From positions 1 to 18,614 of the forward strand of contig JAUYGW010000033.1 in assembly GCA_030690245.1 (NCBI GenBank): a stretch of DNA of 18,614 bases. The letters are read 5' to 3'. Numbering within the stretch: position 1 is the first letter of the stretch; every line of letters begins with the position of its first letter. The position numbers and the translations under genes are program-made. Shown here in pieces: positions 8,290 to 17,524 of the stretch. Under the pieces are notes generated by a model. That model ran no database searches, was not told where the DNA came from, and saw nothing but the letters and a program-made list of their open reading frames with translations. Source of the stretch: Gallionella sp. GTDB taxonomy: Bacteria; Pseudomonadota; Gammaproteobacteria; Burkholderiales; Gallionellaceae.

Positions 8290-9798
8290 TCAACCGGCAA
8301 GCTTGCGCTTCAATACCTCATTCAACTGCGCCGGATTCGCCTTGCCCTTGCTGGCCTTCATCGCGATGCCGACGAAGAAGCCGAACAGCTTGTCCTTGCC
8401 GCTGCGGTATTCCGTCACTTTATCGGCATTGGCGGCGATAATCTCGTCCACCAGCGCTTCGATCGCGCCGCTGTCTGAAACCTGCTTCAGCCCCTTCGCT
8501 TCGATGATCGCATCGGCCTCACCGCCTTCGACCCACATCGCGCGGAACACTTCCTTTGCGCCGGAGTTGGAGATGGTGTTGTCCGCGATGCGCTGCAATA
8601 TGCCGCCGAGCTGCTGTGCGCTGATCGGGCATTGCGTCATGTCCAGGCCGTCGCGGTTCAACTGCGCGTTCACCTCGCCCATGATCCAGTTGGCGCACAG
8701 CTTGGCAGAAATAGAAGATTGATTTTCACGTTCGCTTCCTCGCCCGCTTGCGGGAGAGGATTGAGGAGAGGGCAAGAGAATGTGTAAGGCAGTTTCGAAG
8801 AAACCCGCCATCTCGCGCGAGGCGGTGAGTATGCTGGCGTCATAAGCAGACAGACCGAGTTCGTTCACATAGCGCGCCTGCTTGGCCTGCGGCAGCTCCG
8901 GCAGCGTGGCGCGTATCTGCTCCTTCCACTCCTCGCTTATATCCAGCGGCAGCAGGTCGGGGTCGGGGAAATAGCGGTAATCGTGCGCCTCTTCCTTGCT
9001 GCGCATCGAGCGCGTCTCGCCGGTATCGGGATTGAACAGCACCGTAGCCTGATGGATCGCGCCGCCGTTCACCAGCGTGTCGACCTGCCATTGCACTTCG
9101 TAGTCGATGGCCTGCTGCATGAACTTGAACGAGTTGAGGTTCTTGATCTCGCGGCGCGTGCCGAGCGGCGCGCCGGGACGGCGCACCGACACGTTCACGT
9201 CGCAGCGGAACGAGCCTTCCTGCATGTTTCCGTCGCAGATGCCGATCCACTGCACCAGCGTGTGCAGCGCCTTGGCATAGGCCACGGCTTCGTCCGCCGA
9301 GCGCATGTCCGGCTCGGAGACGATCTCCAGCAGCGGCGTGCCGGCGCGGTTCAGGTCGATACCGGTCATGCCGTGAAAGTCCTCGTGCAGCGACTTGCCC
9401 GCGTCCTCTTCCAGATGTGCGCGGGTAAGGCGCACCACCTTCTCATACGCTTCTGCCTTGCCTGATGCAGGCACGTGAATAACAACTTGCCCGTTGCCGA
9501 CTACCGGCAGATCGAACTGGCTGATCTGGTAGCCCTTGGGCAGGTCGGGGTAAAAGTAATTCTTGCGCGCGAACACCGAGCGCGGCGCGATATGTGCGCC
9601 GACGGCGAGGCCGAACCTGATCGCGCGTTCGACGGCACCCTTGTTCAGCACCGGCAGCACGCCGGGCAATGCGATGCTCACCGCATCCGCTTGCGTGTTC
9701 GGCTCCGCGCCGAACGCGGTCGATGCGCCGCAGAAGATCTTGCTGCTGGTCGAGAGCTGTGCGTGTACTTCCAGTCCGATAACGATTTCCCAGGTCAT
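8290..9798 (-). CDS. gatB: Aspartyl/glutamyl-tRNA amidotransferase subunit B, with REP-derived insertion
   Basis: GatB is the tRNA-binding kinase subunit of GatCAB, which amidates misacylated Glu-tRNA-Gln and/or Asp-tRNA-Asn. Family marks are [13 protein letters not shown] at the N-terminus, [14 protein letters not shown] (81-94), and HLEEDAGKS (128-136). [17 protein letters not shown] follows at 148-164, then [11 protein letters not shown] (194-204), EIKNLNSF (217-224) and [13 protein letters not shown] (270-282). The C-terminal GatB/YqeY domain ends at residue 502. The product is about 20-25 residues longer than usual because residues about 339-362 (containing [16 protein letters not shown]) interrupt the junction between FFETAL and AKLCANW. 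The DNA there is a REP-like palindrome. The frame stays open and all flanking motifs are intact, so the protein is probably functional. A ribosome site AAGGA precedes ATG 9798. It lies 9 bp after gatA. Confidence 0.98.
   Translation of the reverse strand: MTWEIVIGLEVHAQLSTSSKIFCGASTAFGAEPNTQADAVSIALPGVLPVLNKGAVERAIRFGLAVGAHIAPRSVFARKNYFYPDLPKGYQISQFDLPVVGNGQVVIHVPASGKAEAYEKVVRLTRAHLEEDAGKSLHEDFHGMTGIDLNRAGTPLLEIVSEPDMRSADEAVAYAKALHTLVQWIGICDGNMQEGSFRCDVNVSVRRPGAPLGTRREIKNLNSFKFMQQAIDYEVQWQVDTLVNGGAIHQATVLFNPDTGETRSMRSKEEAHDYRYFPDPDLLPLDISEEWKEQIRATLPELPQAKQARYVNELGLSAYDASILTASREMAGFFETALHILLPSPQSSPASGRGSERENQSSISAKLCANWIMGEVNAQLNRDGLDMTQCPISAQQLGGILQRIADNTISNSGAKEVFRAMWVEGGEADAIIEAKGLKQVSDSGAIEALVDEIIAANADKVTEYRSGKDKLFGFFVGIAMKASKGKANPAQLNEVLKRKLAG
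8737..8776. repeat. REP-like palindrome embedded in gatB coding sequence
   Basis: TCCTCGCCCGC/GCGGGAGAGGA (8737-8760) is a near-perfect palindrome with a 2-base loop. It is followed by a purine-rich block, GAGGAGAGGGCAAGAG. On the minus strand this reads as the common CCCTCTCC...CCTCTCCCGCAAGCGGG unit. The same core occurs between groES and groEL. It encodes the Pro/Ser/Gly/Arg-rich insert of GatB. The whole extra segment spans about 8713-8784, a multiple of three bases. Confidence 0.8.
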
Positions 9799-9807
9799 GT
9801 CGTTTCC

Positions 9808-11259
9808 TTACAGCTGCGGCGCGCGGCTGTGCCAGTCGGTCGCCAGTTGATATTGGTGCGCCGCATTCAGCATGCGCGCCTCGCCGAAATAGTTGCCGAT
9901 GATCTGCAAACCGACCGGCATGTTATTTGAGCCGAAACCGCAGGGGATCGACATGCCGGGCAGTCCGGCGAGGTTCACCGCGATGGTATAGATGTCGGAC
10001 AGATACATCTGCACCGGGTCGTCACCCTTCTCGCCCAGCTCGAAGGCGGTGGAAGGCGCGGTCGGCCCCATGATGACATCGCATTGCCTGAACGCTTCGG
10101 TGAAATCCTGCGCGATCAGGCGGCGGATCTTCTGCGCCTGCAGGTAATAGGCGTCGTAGTAGCCGTGGCTCAACACGTAGGTGCCGATCATGATGCGGCG
10201 CTTCACTTCCGCGCCGAAGCCCTGCGCGCGGCTCTTCTCGTACATGTCGGCGAGGTCGGTATAGTCAGGCGCGCGGTAGCCGTAGCGCACGCCGTCGAAG
10301 CGCGACAGGTTGCTGGACGCCTCCGCCGGCGCGAGCACGTAATACACCGGAACCGACAGTTTTGAATTAGGCAGGCTGATTTCGACGACGGTCGCGCCGA
10401 GTTTCCGGTATTCGGCAATAGCCGCTTCGACCGCTTGCGCCACATCGCCGCTCAGCCCCTCGGCAAAAAATTCTTTCGGCAGACCGATGCGCAGGCCGTT
10501 CAGCGGCTTCGCCAGGTCGCGCGCGTAATCTTCCTTGTCGCGCTGCAACGAGGTGGAATCGCGCTCGTCGAACCCGGCCATCGCGTTGAGCAGCAACGCG
10601 AGATCTTCCGCGCTGCGTCCCATCGGGCCGGCCTGGTCGAGGCTGGAGGCGAAGGCGATCATGCCGTAGCGCGAGACCACGCCGTAGGTGGGTTTCAGGC
10701 CGGAGATGCCGCACAGCGCGGCGGGCTGGCGGATCGAGCCGCCGGTGTCGGTGCCGGTGGCCGCCGCGCACAGCCGCGCGGCGATCGCACAAGCCGAGCC
10801 ACCGGAACTGCCGCCGGGCACGCGCGCCTGATCCCACGGATTCTTCACCGGGCCGTAGTGCGAAGTCTCGTTGCTTGAGCCCATCGCGAACTCGTCCATG
10901 TTGGTCTTGCCGAGATTCACCGCGCCCGCGTCGTTGAAGCGCGCGATGACATGCGCATCGTAGGGCGAGACGAAGTTATGCAGCATCTTCGAGCCGCAAG
11001 TCGTGAGCCAGCCCTTGGCGCAGAAGATGTCTTTCTGGGCTATCGGGATGCCGGTAAGGGGAGATGCCTCTGCTCTGGCAATGCGCCCGTCGGCCGCGCG
11101 CGCCTGTGCCAGCGAGGTCTCTGCATCGGTGGTGATGTAGGCATTCAGCGCGGGATTGAGCGCGGCGATGCGGTCGAGGTAAAGCTGCGTCAGTTCGACG
11201 CTGGATATTGTCTTTGCAGCAAGGGCTGCGGATAGCTGTTTGATGCTTGCGTTTATCAT
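9808..11259 (-). CDS. gatA: Aspartyl/glutamyl-tRNA amidotransferase subunit A
   Basis: GatA is the glutaminase and amidase subunit of GatCAB. It releases ammonia that is channelled to GatB. The 483-residue product has the amidase-signature fold, with the Lys-cisSer-Ser triad visible as Lys76 (PIAQKD), Ser151 (PGGSSGGS) and nucleophile Ser175 ([12 protein letters not shown]). The motifs [14 protein letters not shown] (118-131) and the substrate-side segment [10 protein letters not shown] near the C-terminus are also typical. The ATG at 11259 has no Shine-Dalgarno sequence. The upstream bases on the coding strand are pyrimidine-rich and form one arm of a large inverted repeat that ends about 5 bases before the start. 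gatA lies downstream of gatC and its stop is 9 bp before the gatB start codon. The operon order C-A-B is common. Confidence 0.98.
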   Translation of the reverse strand: MINASIKQLSAALAAKTISSVELTQLYLDRIAALNPALNAYITTDAETSLAQARAADGRIARAEASPLTGIPIAQKDIFCAKGWLTTCGSKMLHNFVSPYDAHVIARFNDAGAVNLGKTNMDEFAMGSSNETSHYGPVKNPWDQARVPGGSSGGSACAIAARLCAAATGTDTGGSIRQPAALCGISGLKPTYGVVSRYGMIAFASSLDQAGPMGRSAEDLALLLNAMAGFDERDSTSLQRDKEDYARDLAKPLNGLRIGLPKEFFAEGLSGDVAQAVEAAIAEYRKLGATVVEISLPNSKLSVPVYYVLAPAEASSNLSRFDGVRYGYRAPDYTDLADMYEKSRAQGFGAEVKRRIMIGTYVLSHGYYDAYYLQAQKIRRLIAQDFTEAFRQCDVIMGPTAPSTAFELGEKGDDPVQMYLSDIYTIAVNLAGLPGMSIPCGFGSNNMPVGLQIIGNYFGEARMLNAAHQYQLATDWHSRAPQL

Positions 11260-11264
11260 TGCTT

Positions 11265-11346
11265 GGAGGGGAAGGGTAAAGGGGGAAGAGGGAAGGGGAA
11301 AACCTTCGCGCTGCTCCTACCCTTCTCCCTTCCCCCTACTCCCTTC
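11265..11346. repeat. Purine/pyrimidine inverted repeat in the gatC-gatA spacer
   Basis: On the plus strand a purine arm (11265-11300, runs of GGGAAG/AGGG) faces a pyrimidine arm (11314-11345, CTCCTACCCTTCTCCCTTCC and following). An ACCTTCGCGCTG-like loop lies between them. The arms pair imperfectly but over about 30 bases. In the gat transcript the hairpin would sit between the gatC stop and the gatA start codon. Confidence 0.72.
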
Positions 11347-11347
11347 A

Positions 11348-11653
11348 CTATTCGATGACTTGTGGCACAAGATACAGCCCGGCTTCGACTTGCGGCGAGC
11401 CTTTATATTTCGGGGCAAGGGACTGGAACAGCTCGCGCTGGTTGGTTTCGGTGACGGCATCTTCGCGCAGCCGTTGCGACAAGTCCTGGGCGTGCGACAT
11501 CGGGGCTATGCCCCTGGTATCAACAGCCTGCATTTCCGCAATCAGCGTAAAAATGCCGGAAAGTTGCAAGCGGGCGGCTTCGATCTCCGTTTCGTTCATC
11601 GCCAGCCGCGCCAGACGGGCGACTTTGCGGACATCTGCATTGTCCAAAAACAT
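11348..11653 (-). CDS. gatC: Aspartyl/glutamyl-tRNA amidotransferase subunit C
   Basis: GatC is the small clamp subunit that wraps around GatA and stabilises the GatCAB complex. From ATG 11653 the product is 101 residues, close to the usual 95-100. It has the typical opening NADVRKVARLARLAMNETE, the Phe/Leu-rich middle (LSGIFTLIAEMQAVDT) and the C-terminal LREDAVTETNQRELF. The tail GLYLVPQVIE is close to the family ending. The open frame extends to ATG 11704 (118 residues), and ATG 11665 is also possible. No start has a good ribosome site. I chose 11653 because MFLDNADVRK aligns with the family N-terminus. It is the first gene of gatC-gatA-gatB and is divergent from mreB. Confidence 0.93.
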   Translation of the reverse strand: MFLDNADVRKVARLARLAMNETEIEAARLQLSGIFTLIAEMQAVDTRGIAPMSHAQDLSQRLREDAVTETNQRELFQSLAPKYKGSPQVEAGLYLVPQVIE

Positions 11654-11714
11654 AGTAGGGGACATAGTAAAAACTTTATTGGAATAAGGCCAATAGGGTA
11701 TCATAAAGGGGTTT

Positions 11715-11856
11715 AGGGAGCCTCCAAAAATTCAGAGTTCGCCCAAATGCAAGGCGCGGAAAAATTTCCGCCGCGCCGCATATGATTTATATGCAAGCAA
11801 GAAATTTTTTCGCAACGCAGCAGTTGGGATGAAATGTGGATTTTTTGAGACTCCCT
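11715..11856. repeat. 142-bp near-palindrome between gatC and mreB
   Basis: The segment begins AGGGAGCCTC and ends GAGACTCCCT. Its centre at 11778-11794 is GCATATGATTTATATGC. The two arms of about 70 bases align along their whole length at roughly two-thirds identity by eye, for example AAAAATTTC near 11758 against GAAATTTTTT near 11810. It has no coding potential. It occupies nearly all of the divergent intergenic region where the gat and mre promoters must lie. It could be a non-autonomous mobile element or a decayed palindrome that carries promoters. Confidence 0.75.
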
Positions 11857-11876
11857 TTATTGACACACCTCTTTGA

Positions 11877-12935
<1,059 letters not shown>

Positions 12936-12950
12936 TCATTTTTCGGGAGG

Positions 12951-12978
12951 GTAGGGGCGTGATTTATCACGCCCCTAC
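12951..12978. repeat. Perfect 12-bp hairpin between mreB and mreC
   Basis: GTAGGGGCGTGA, loop TTTA, TCACGCCCCTAC: a perfect stem in a 67-bp gap inside the operon. No T-run follows, so full termination is unlikely. It may protect the mreB end of the message or lower expression of the downstream genes. Its form is like short interspersed palindromes built on GTAGGGGCG. Confidence 0.85.
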
Positions 12979-13002
12979 CACTTTCCATTCACCATTCCCA
13001 AG

Positions 13003-13902
13003 ATGGACAACACACAATCCTTCCAGTTTTTCAACCGCGGCCCCAGCCCGGCGGTGCGACTGGTGTTCTTCGTGGTGCTCTCATTGCTGCTGCTGTTCAT
13101 CGACGCGCGCTACCGCTATCTGGAATCCACGCGCAGCGCGCTGTCCGTACTGGTTTCGCCGATACCGCGGCTGGCGACCTTGCCGGGCGTACTATGGCAG
13201 CAGGCCGGTGATTTCTTTACCACGCAGCACAATTTGGTAGAGGACAACCAATCGCTGCATCAGCGGCATGAGCGCGACGCCGCGCAGTTGCTGCAATTGC
13301 AGGCGCTACAGCAGGAGAACCGGCAATTGCGCAATTTGCTGGCGCTGCCGCAGCGCGGCGAACTCACCACGCAATCGGCTGAAATCGTGTATGCCGAGCG
13401 CGATGTATTCAAACGCAAGATGCTCATCGACAAAGGCGCAAATGCCAACGTGCTGATCGGGCAAGTGGTAATGGACGACGCCGGTATCGTCGGCCAAATT
13501 ACCCGCGTTTATCCGTGGCTTGCCGAAGTCACACTGATTACAGAAAAAGATCATGCCGTGCCGGTGCAGGTGTTGCGCAACGGGTTGCGCACCATCTTGT
13601 TCGGCGCGGGCGACACCAGCCATCTGTCGCTGCGCTACATGCCGGTCAGTTCCGATATCCAGAACGGCGACCAGCTGGTCACCTCAGGCATCGACGGCAT
13701 CTATCCGCCGGGCATTCCGGTCGCCAAAGTGGTCAAGATCGAACGCGATGCCGCCTACCCGTTTGCGCGCGTAACCTGCCTGCCGGTGGCCGGTGTCGAC
13801 AAGCACCGCCATCTGCTGATCCTGTCCGGCCTGCCCAAGCTGCCCGAACGCCCAGAGGAAAAACCGGCGGCGCAGAACATGAAAACGAAGCTGCCAAAAT
13901 AA
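13003..13902 (+). CDS. mreC: Rod-shape-determining protein MreC
   Basis: MreC is a bitopic inner-membrane protein whose periplasmic part activates the PBP2-RodA synthase. The 299-residue product has a short cytosolic N-terminus and one transmembrane helix (about residues 17-34, LVFFVVLSLLLLFI). A coiled coil rich in Gln, Leu and Glu follows (about 72-117). The two beta-domains contain the typical DKGANANVLIGQVVMDDAGIV and NGDQLVTSGIDGIYPPGIPV segments. The C-terminal tail is charged and Pro/Lys-rich. The start has no clear Shine-Dalgarno sequence. It overlaps mreD by one base. Confidence 0.97.
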   Translation: MDNTQSFQFFNRGPSPAVRLVFFVVLSLLLLFIDARYRYLESTRSALSVLVSPIPRLATLPGVLWQQAGDFFTTQHNLVEDNQSLHQRHERDAAQLLQLQALQQENRQLRNLLALPQRGELTTQSAEIVYAERDVFKRKMLIDKGANANVLIGQVVMDDAGIVGQITRVYPWLAEVTLITEKDHAVPVQVLRNGLRTILFGAGDTSHLSLRYMPVSSDIQNGDQLVTSGIDGIYPPGIPVAKVVKIERDAAYPFARVTCLPVAGVDKHRHLLILSGLPKLPERPEEKPAAQNMKTKLPK

Positions 13903-14417
13903 TGCCCTATCTCGCCCCTGTCCATCCGGAAATCCAGCGCCCGGTCAGCACTAGCCTGATCGTGTTCAGCGTGCTGCTTGCGCTGTTTCTGAACGGGTTG
14001 CCGTGGGAGGGAATCTGGCTGATGCTGCGCCCGGATTTCGTGGCCGTGGTAATGCTGTACTGGTGCACGCATAAACCGCTGCGCGTCGGCATCGGGCTGT
14101 CCTGGGCGGTGGGAATCCTCGCCGACGTGGCCGATGCCAGCCTGTTCGGCCAGCATGCGCTGGCCTACACCTTGCTCGCCTTTGGCGGCGTGATGCTGCA
14201 TCACCGCCTGAAGATGTTCGACCTGCGCCAGCAGACCACACAGGTGTTCGGCATCCTGGCGTTGACCTACGCGGCCTATGCGCTGGTGCACTGGCAGGTG
14301 AACGGCTATGTGGTGTGGCCGTACTTCCTCGGCTGCCTGACTTCGACCTTGCTGTGGGTGCCGCTCAGCATCATGTTCCAGGCGGCGCGGCGGATGCGCG
14401 TGGATCGTGACCATTAG
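13902..14417 (+). CDS. mreD: Rod-shape-determining protein MreD
   Basis: MreD is a small polytopic membrane protein of the elongasome. The 171-residue product has about five hydrophobic segments, at roughly residues 17-36, 40-56, 60-100, 115-135 and 140-162. It includes the typical RPDFVAVVMLYW and DLRQQ segments and the conserved GILADVADASLFGQHAL region. Its ATG overlaps the mreC TAA (TAATG), so translation is coupled. A much longer open frame upstream is only mreC read in another frame. The gene is followed 9 bp later by mrdA. Confidence 0.95.
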   Translation: MPYLAPVHPEIQRPVSTSLIVFSVLLALFLNGLPWEGIWLMLRPDFVAVVMLYWCTHKPLRVGIGLSWAVGILADVADASLFGQHALAYTLLAFGGVMLHHRLKMFDLRQQTTQVFGILALTYAAYALVHWQVNGYVVWPYFLGCLTSTLLWVPLSIMFQAARRMRVDRDH

Positions 14418-14426
14418 GGCTCATTG

Positions 14427-16328
14427 ATGGCCAAGCACGTCGAGCTAAAAAATCACCTGCGCGAGATTTTTTATTTCCGGTTGCGGCTGGCAATCAGCAT
14501 CGGTTTTGTGCTGCTGCTGCTGGCGACCCTGCTGGCGCGCTTTATCTATCTGCAAGCGGTACGCCACGATCATTACCAGACGCTGGCGGAGAGCAACCGC
14601 ATTTCCATCGTCCCGATCGTCCCGAATCGCGGCCTGATCCTCGACCGCAACGGCGTGGTGCTGGCGCACAACTATTCCGGCTACACGCTGGAGATCACTC
14701 CGAACAAAACGCCCAACCTGGAAGCCACGATCGGCGAACTGTCCGCGCTGGTCGAGATCACCCCGAAAGATCGCAAGCGCTTCAACAAGCTGCTCGCTGA
14801 GCGGCGCAATTTTGAAACGCTGATGATCCGCAACCGGCTCACCGATGAAGAGGTCGCACGCTTTGCCGCGCAGCAATACCGCTTTCCTGGGGTCGAGATC
14901 AAGGCGCGGCTGTTCCGCGATTATCCGTATGGCACAAAGACCGCACACCTGATCGGCTATATCGGGCGCATCAACCAGACCGACGTGGAACAACTCGAAG
15001 AAAACGATCTGGCGGCCAACTACCGCGGCTCGGATTACATCGGCAAGACCGGCCTGGAACAGAGCTACGAAAGCGAGCTGCACGGCGCCACCGGCGTGGA
15101 ACAGGTCGAAGTGGATTCGGGCGGGCGGGCAGTGCGCATGCTGTCGCGCACTCCGCCGTCATCCGGCAACACGCTGGTGTTGAGCATCGACGCCAAGTTA
15201 CAGGAGATCGCCGAGCAGGCATTCGGCAATTTCCGCGGCGCACTGGTGGCGATCGACCCGGGCAACGGCGAAGTGCTGGCTTTCGTCAGCAAACCGGGCT
15301 ACGACCCCAGCCTGTTTATCGACGGAATCGATACGCAGAGCTGGGACGAGCTGAACAACTCGCCGGATACGCCGCTGAACAACCGCGCACTGCGCGGCCA
15401 GTATCCTCCGGGTTCAACGATCAAACCGTTCATGGCGCTGGCGGGCCTGCATTACAACACACGCTCCCCAAGCTACACCATCGGCGACCCCGGCTACTTC
15501 ACCCTGCCCGGCAGCAGCCATCAATACCGCGACTGGAAGAAGGGCGGGCACGGCAGCGTGGATATGTTCAAAGCCATCGTCATCTCCTGCGACACTTATT
15601 TCTACAGCCTGGCCACCGAGATGGGCATCGACAACATTTTCAATTATCTGACGCGTTTCAATTTCGGCAAGAAAACCGGCCTCGACCTGGAAGGCGAAAC
15701 CTCCGGCCTGCTGCCCTCGCAGGAATGGAAGATGAAGCGCTACCAGCAGAAATGGTACGCCGGCGACACCGTGTCGGTCGGCATCGGGCAAGGCTACAAT
15801 CTGGTCACGCCGATGCAGCTGGCCTATGCCACCGCGACGCTGGCGAACAACGGCGTGGGTTACAAGCCGCATCTGGTCAGGGAGGTGCGCAGTTCACGCA
15901 GCCTTGAAAACCGCCTGATTGAAGCCAAGCCTGCGTTCGACCTGCAGATTCCCACGGCGCATCTCGACCTGGTGAAGCGCGCGATGACGGCGGTCACTCA
16001 ACCCGGCGGCACGGCGGCCCAGGCGGCAGCAGGCGCGCCCTACCGCATGGCCGGCAAGACCGGCACCGCGCAGGTGGTCGGCATGAAGCAGGGCGAAAAG
16101 TATGATGCCAGCAAGCTGGATGAGCGGCATCGCGACCACGCCTGGTTCATCGCTTTCGCCCCCGCCGAGCAACCCAAAATCGCGCTGGTGGTGCTGGTCG
16201 AAAATGGCGGCCACGGCGGCAGCACGGCCGCCCCGATCGCACGCAAGGTGATGGACTATCACCTGCTCGGCAAGGTGCCGCAGCCGTTGCCGGACTTGAG
16301 CGGCGAGTGGGTTGAAGAACATGACTAG
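14427..16328 (+). CDS. mrdA: Penicillin-binding protein 2 (elongation-specific transpeptidase)
   Basis: This class B PBP cross-links peptidoglycan during elongation together with RodA. The 633-residue product has one N-terminal transmembrane helix (about residues 18-40) and the pedestal domain with PNRGLILDRNG. The transpeptidase domain has its three motifs at the same numbers as E. coli PBP2: Ser330 in YPPGSTIKP, Ser387-Cys-Asp389, and Lys544 in AGKTGTAQ. The ATG at 14427 has AGGG 7 bp upstream. An in-frame TTG one codon earlier is too close to it. The gene ends with WVEEHD and overlaps rodA by 8 bases. All catalytic residues are present, so it should be an active beta-lactam target. Confidence 0.98.
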   Translation: MAKHVELKNHLREIFYFRLRLAISIGFVLLLLATLLARFIYLQAVRHDHYQTLAESNRISIVPIVPNRGLILDRNGVVLAHNYSGYTLEITPNKTPNLEATIGELSALVEITPKDRKRFNKLLAERRNFETLMIRNRLTDEEVARFAAQQYRFPGVEIKARLFRDYPYGTKTAHLIGYIGRINQTDVEQLEENDLAANYRGSDYIGKTGLEQSYESELHGATGVEQVEVDSGGRAVRMLSRTPPSSGNTLVLSIDAKLQEIAEQAFGNFRGALVAIDPGNGEVLAFVSKPGYDPSLFIDGIDTQSWDELNNSPDTPLNNRALRGQYPPGSTIKPFMALAGLHYNTRSPSYTIGDPGYFTLPGSSHQYRDWKKGGHGSVDMFKAIVISCDTYFYSLATEMGIDNIFNYLTRFNFGKKTGLDLEGETSGLLPSQEWKMKRYQQKWYAGDTVSVGIGQGYNLVTPMQLAYATATLANNGVGYKPHLVREVRSSRSLENRLIEAKPAFDLQIPTAHLDLVKRAMTAVTQPGGTAAQAAAGAPYRMAGKTGTAQVVGMKQGEKYDASKLDERHRDHAWFIAFAPAEQPKIALVVLVENGGHGGSTAAPIARKVMDYHLLGKVPQPLPDLSGEWVEEHD

Positions 16329-17418
16329 ACGCCAGCTATGGCTGCGCTTCATCGCGCACCTTGACCTGCCGCTGCTGTCCGGCATCGGCCTGCTGATGCT
16401 GACCAGCCTGCTGGTGCTGTACAGCGCGGACAATGCCGATTGGGGGCAAGCGCTGAAGCAGATGCTCAACATCACGGTGGCGCTGACCTGCATGTGGCTG
16501 ATCGCCAACCTGCCGCTGCATTACCTGATGCGCACCGCCGTGCCGGTCTATATGCTCGGCATGGTGTTGCTGATCGGTGTCGCGCTGTTCGGCGAGATCA
16601 GCCACGGCGCGCGGCGCTGGCTGAATCTCGGCGTCACCACCATCCAGCCGTCCGAACTGATGAAGGTCGGCGTGCCGCTGATGATGGCCTGGTACTTTGA
16701 AAAATACGAAGCCACGCTTACCTTGAAGAATTATTTCGTCGCCGCATTGCTGTTGCTGATGCCGGTGGCATTGATCGCGCGCCAGCCCGATCTCGGCACC
16801 GCGCTATTGATTTCCGCCAGCGGCTTTTACGTGCTGTTCCTGGCCGGCTTGAGCTGGCGCGTGATGGGCGGACTGCTGGTCGCGGCGCTCGCCAGCGCGC
16901 CGGTGCTGTGGTCGATGCTGCATGACTACCAGCGCCATCGCATCCTGATGCTGTTCGATCCCTCGCAGGACGCGCTGGGCAAGGGTTACCACACCATCCA
17001 GGCGACCATCGCGGTGGGTTCCGGCGGCATTCTCGGCAAGGGCTACCTGAACGGCACACAGACCCATCTCGACTTCCTGCCGGAGCGCACCACCGATTTC
17101 ATCTTCGCGGTATATTCGGAAGAATTCGGCCTGCTCGGCAACCTGATCCTGCTGGGGCTGTATTCGTTCGTGATCGGGCGCGGCTTCATCATCACCGCGA
17201 ATGCCTCGACCTATTTCACGCGCCTGATGGCGGGTTCCATCACGCTGACCTTCGCCACCTACGCATTCGTCAACATGGGCATGGTCAGCGGAATCCTGCC
17301 GGTGGTCGGCGTGCCGTTGCCACTGGTGAGCTACGGGGGCACCTCGATGCTGACCCTGCTGCTGGGTTTTGGTATGCTGATGAGCATCGAGACGCATCAA
17401 AAACTGGTTAAAACCTGA
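16321..17418 (+). CDS. rodA: SEDS glycosyltransferase RodA
   Basis: RodA polymerises lipid II into glycan strands during cell elongation, paired with PBP2. The 365-residue product is a polytopic membrane protein of about ten helices. SEDS marks are GARRWLNLGVTTIQPSELMK (97-116), ARQPDLGTALLI, and GKGYLNGTQTHLDFLPE. Catalytic-site Asp259 in FLPERTTDFIFAV follows, equivalent to E. coli Asp262. The C-terminal VPLPLVSYGGTSML is also present. ATG 16321 lies inside the end of mrdA (ATGACTAG overlap), the typical coupled arrangement. An in-frame TTG at 16312 is possible but less likely. The gene is followed by a 106-bp gap with an inverted repeat before rlpA. Confidence 0.97.
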   Translation: MTRRQLWLRFIAHLDLPLLSGIGLLMLTSLLVLYSADNADWGQALKQMLNITVALTCMWLIANLPLHYLMRTAVPVYMLGMVLLIGVALFGEISHGARRWLNLGVTTIQPSELMKVGVPLMMAWYFEKYEATLTLKNYFVAALLLLMPVALIARQPDLGTALLISASGFYVLFLAGLSWRVMGGLLVAALASAPVLWSMLHDYQRHRILMLFDPSQDALGKGYHTIQATIAVGSGGILGKGYLNGTQTHLDFLPERTTDFIFAVYSEEFGLLGNLILLGLYSFVIGRGFIITANASTYFTRLMAGSITLTFATYAFVNMGMVSGILPVVGVPLPLVSYGGTSMLTLLLGFGMLMSIETHQKLVKT

Positions 17419-17420
17419 TT

Positions 17421-17500
17421 GGGGATTAGGAACTAGGGGTTGGGGACTAGGGTTTTGTCTCACTGTGCGAGATTTTTCTAGCCCCCAGTCCCTAGTCCCC
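17421..17500. repeat. GGGGACTAGGG-type inverted repeat between rodA and rlpA
   Basis: The left arm (GGGGATTAGGAACTAGGGG from 17421, with a second GGGGACTAGGG copy at about 17442) pairs with the right arm CTAGCCCCCAGTCCCTAG...CCCC (17478-17500). The loop is about 30 bases. The arms also contain an internal tandem repeat of GGGGA-TAGG. It starts three bases after the rodA stop and ends 14 bases before the rlpA ribosome site. Confidence 0.75.
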
Positions 17501-17513
17501 ATACCCTCATTCA

Positions 17514-17520
17514 AAGGAGA
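17514..17520 (+). promoter_or_regulatory. Ribosome binding site fixing the rlpA start
   Basis: AAGGAGA lies 4 bases before ATG 17525. It excludes the upstream in-frame GTG at 17465, whose extra residues would be coded by the inverted repeat and would hide the lipoprotein signal. Confidence 0.9.
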
Positions 17521-17524
17521 TCGC

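Noticed and set aside
15585..15593. Ser-Cys-Asp instead of Ser-X-Asn in the second PBP2 motif
   Set aside because: SXD is normal for PBP2-type enzymes, and the position (387-389) matches E. coli, so it is not a defect.
17465..17524. GTG start for rlpA at 17465
   Set aside because: The extra residues derive from the inverted repeat and would bury the lipoprotein signal. AAGGAGA and ATG 17525 fit much better.
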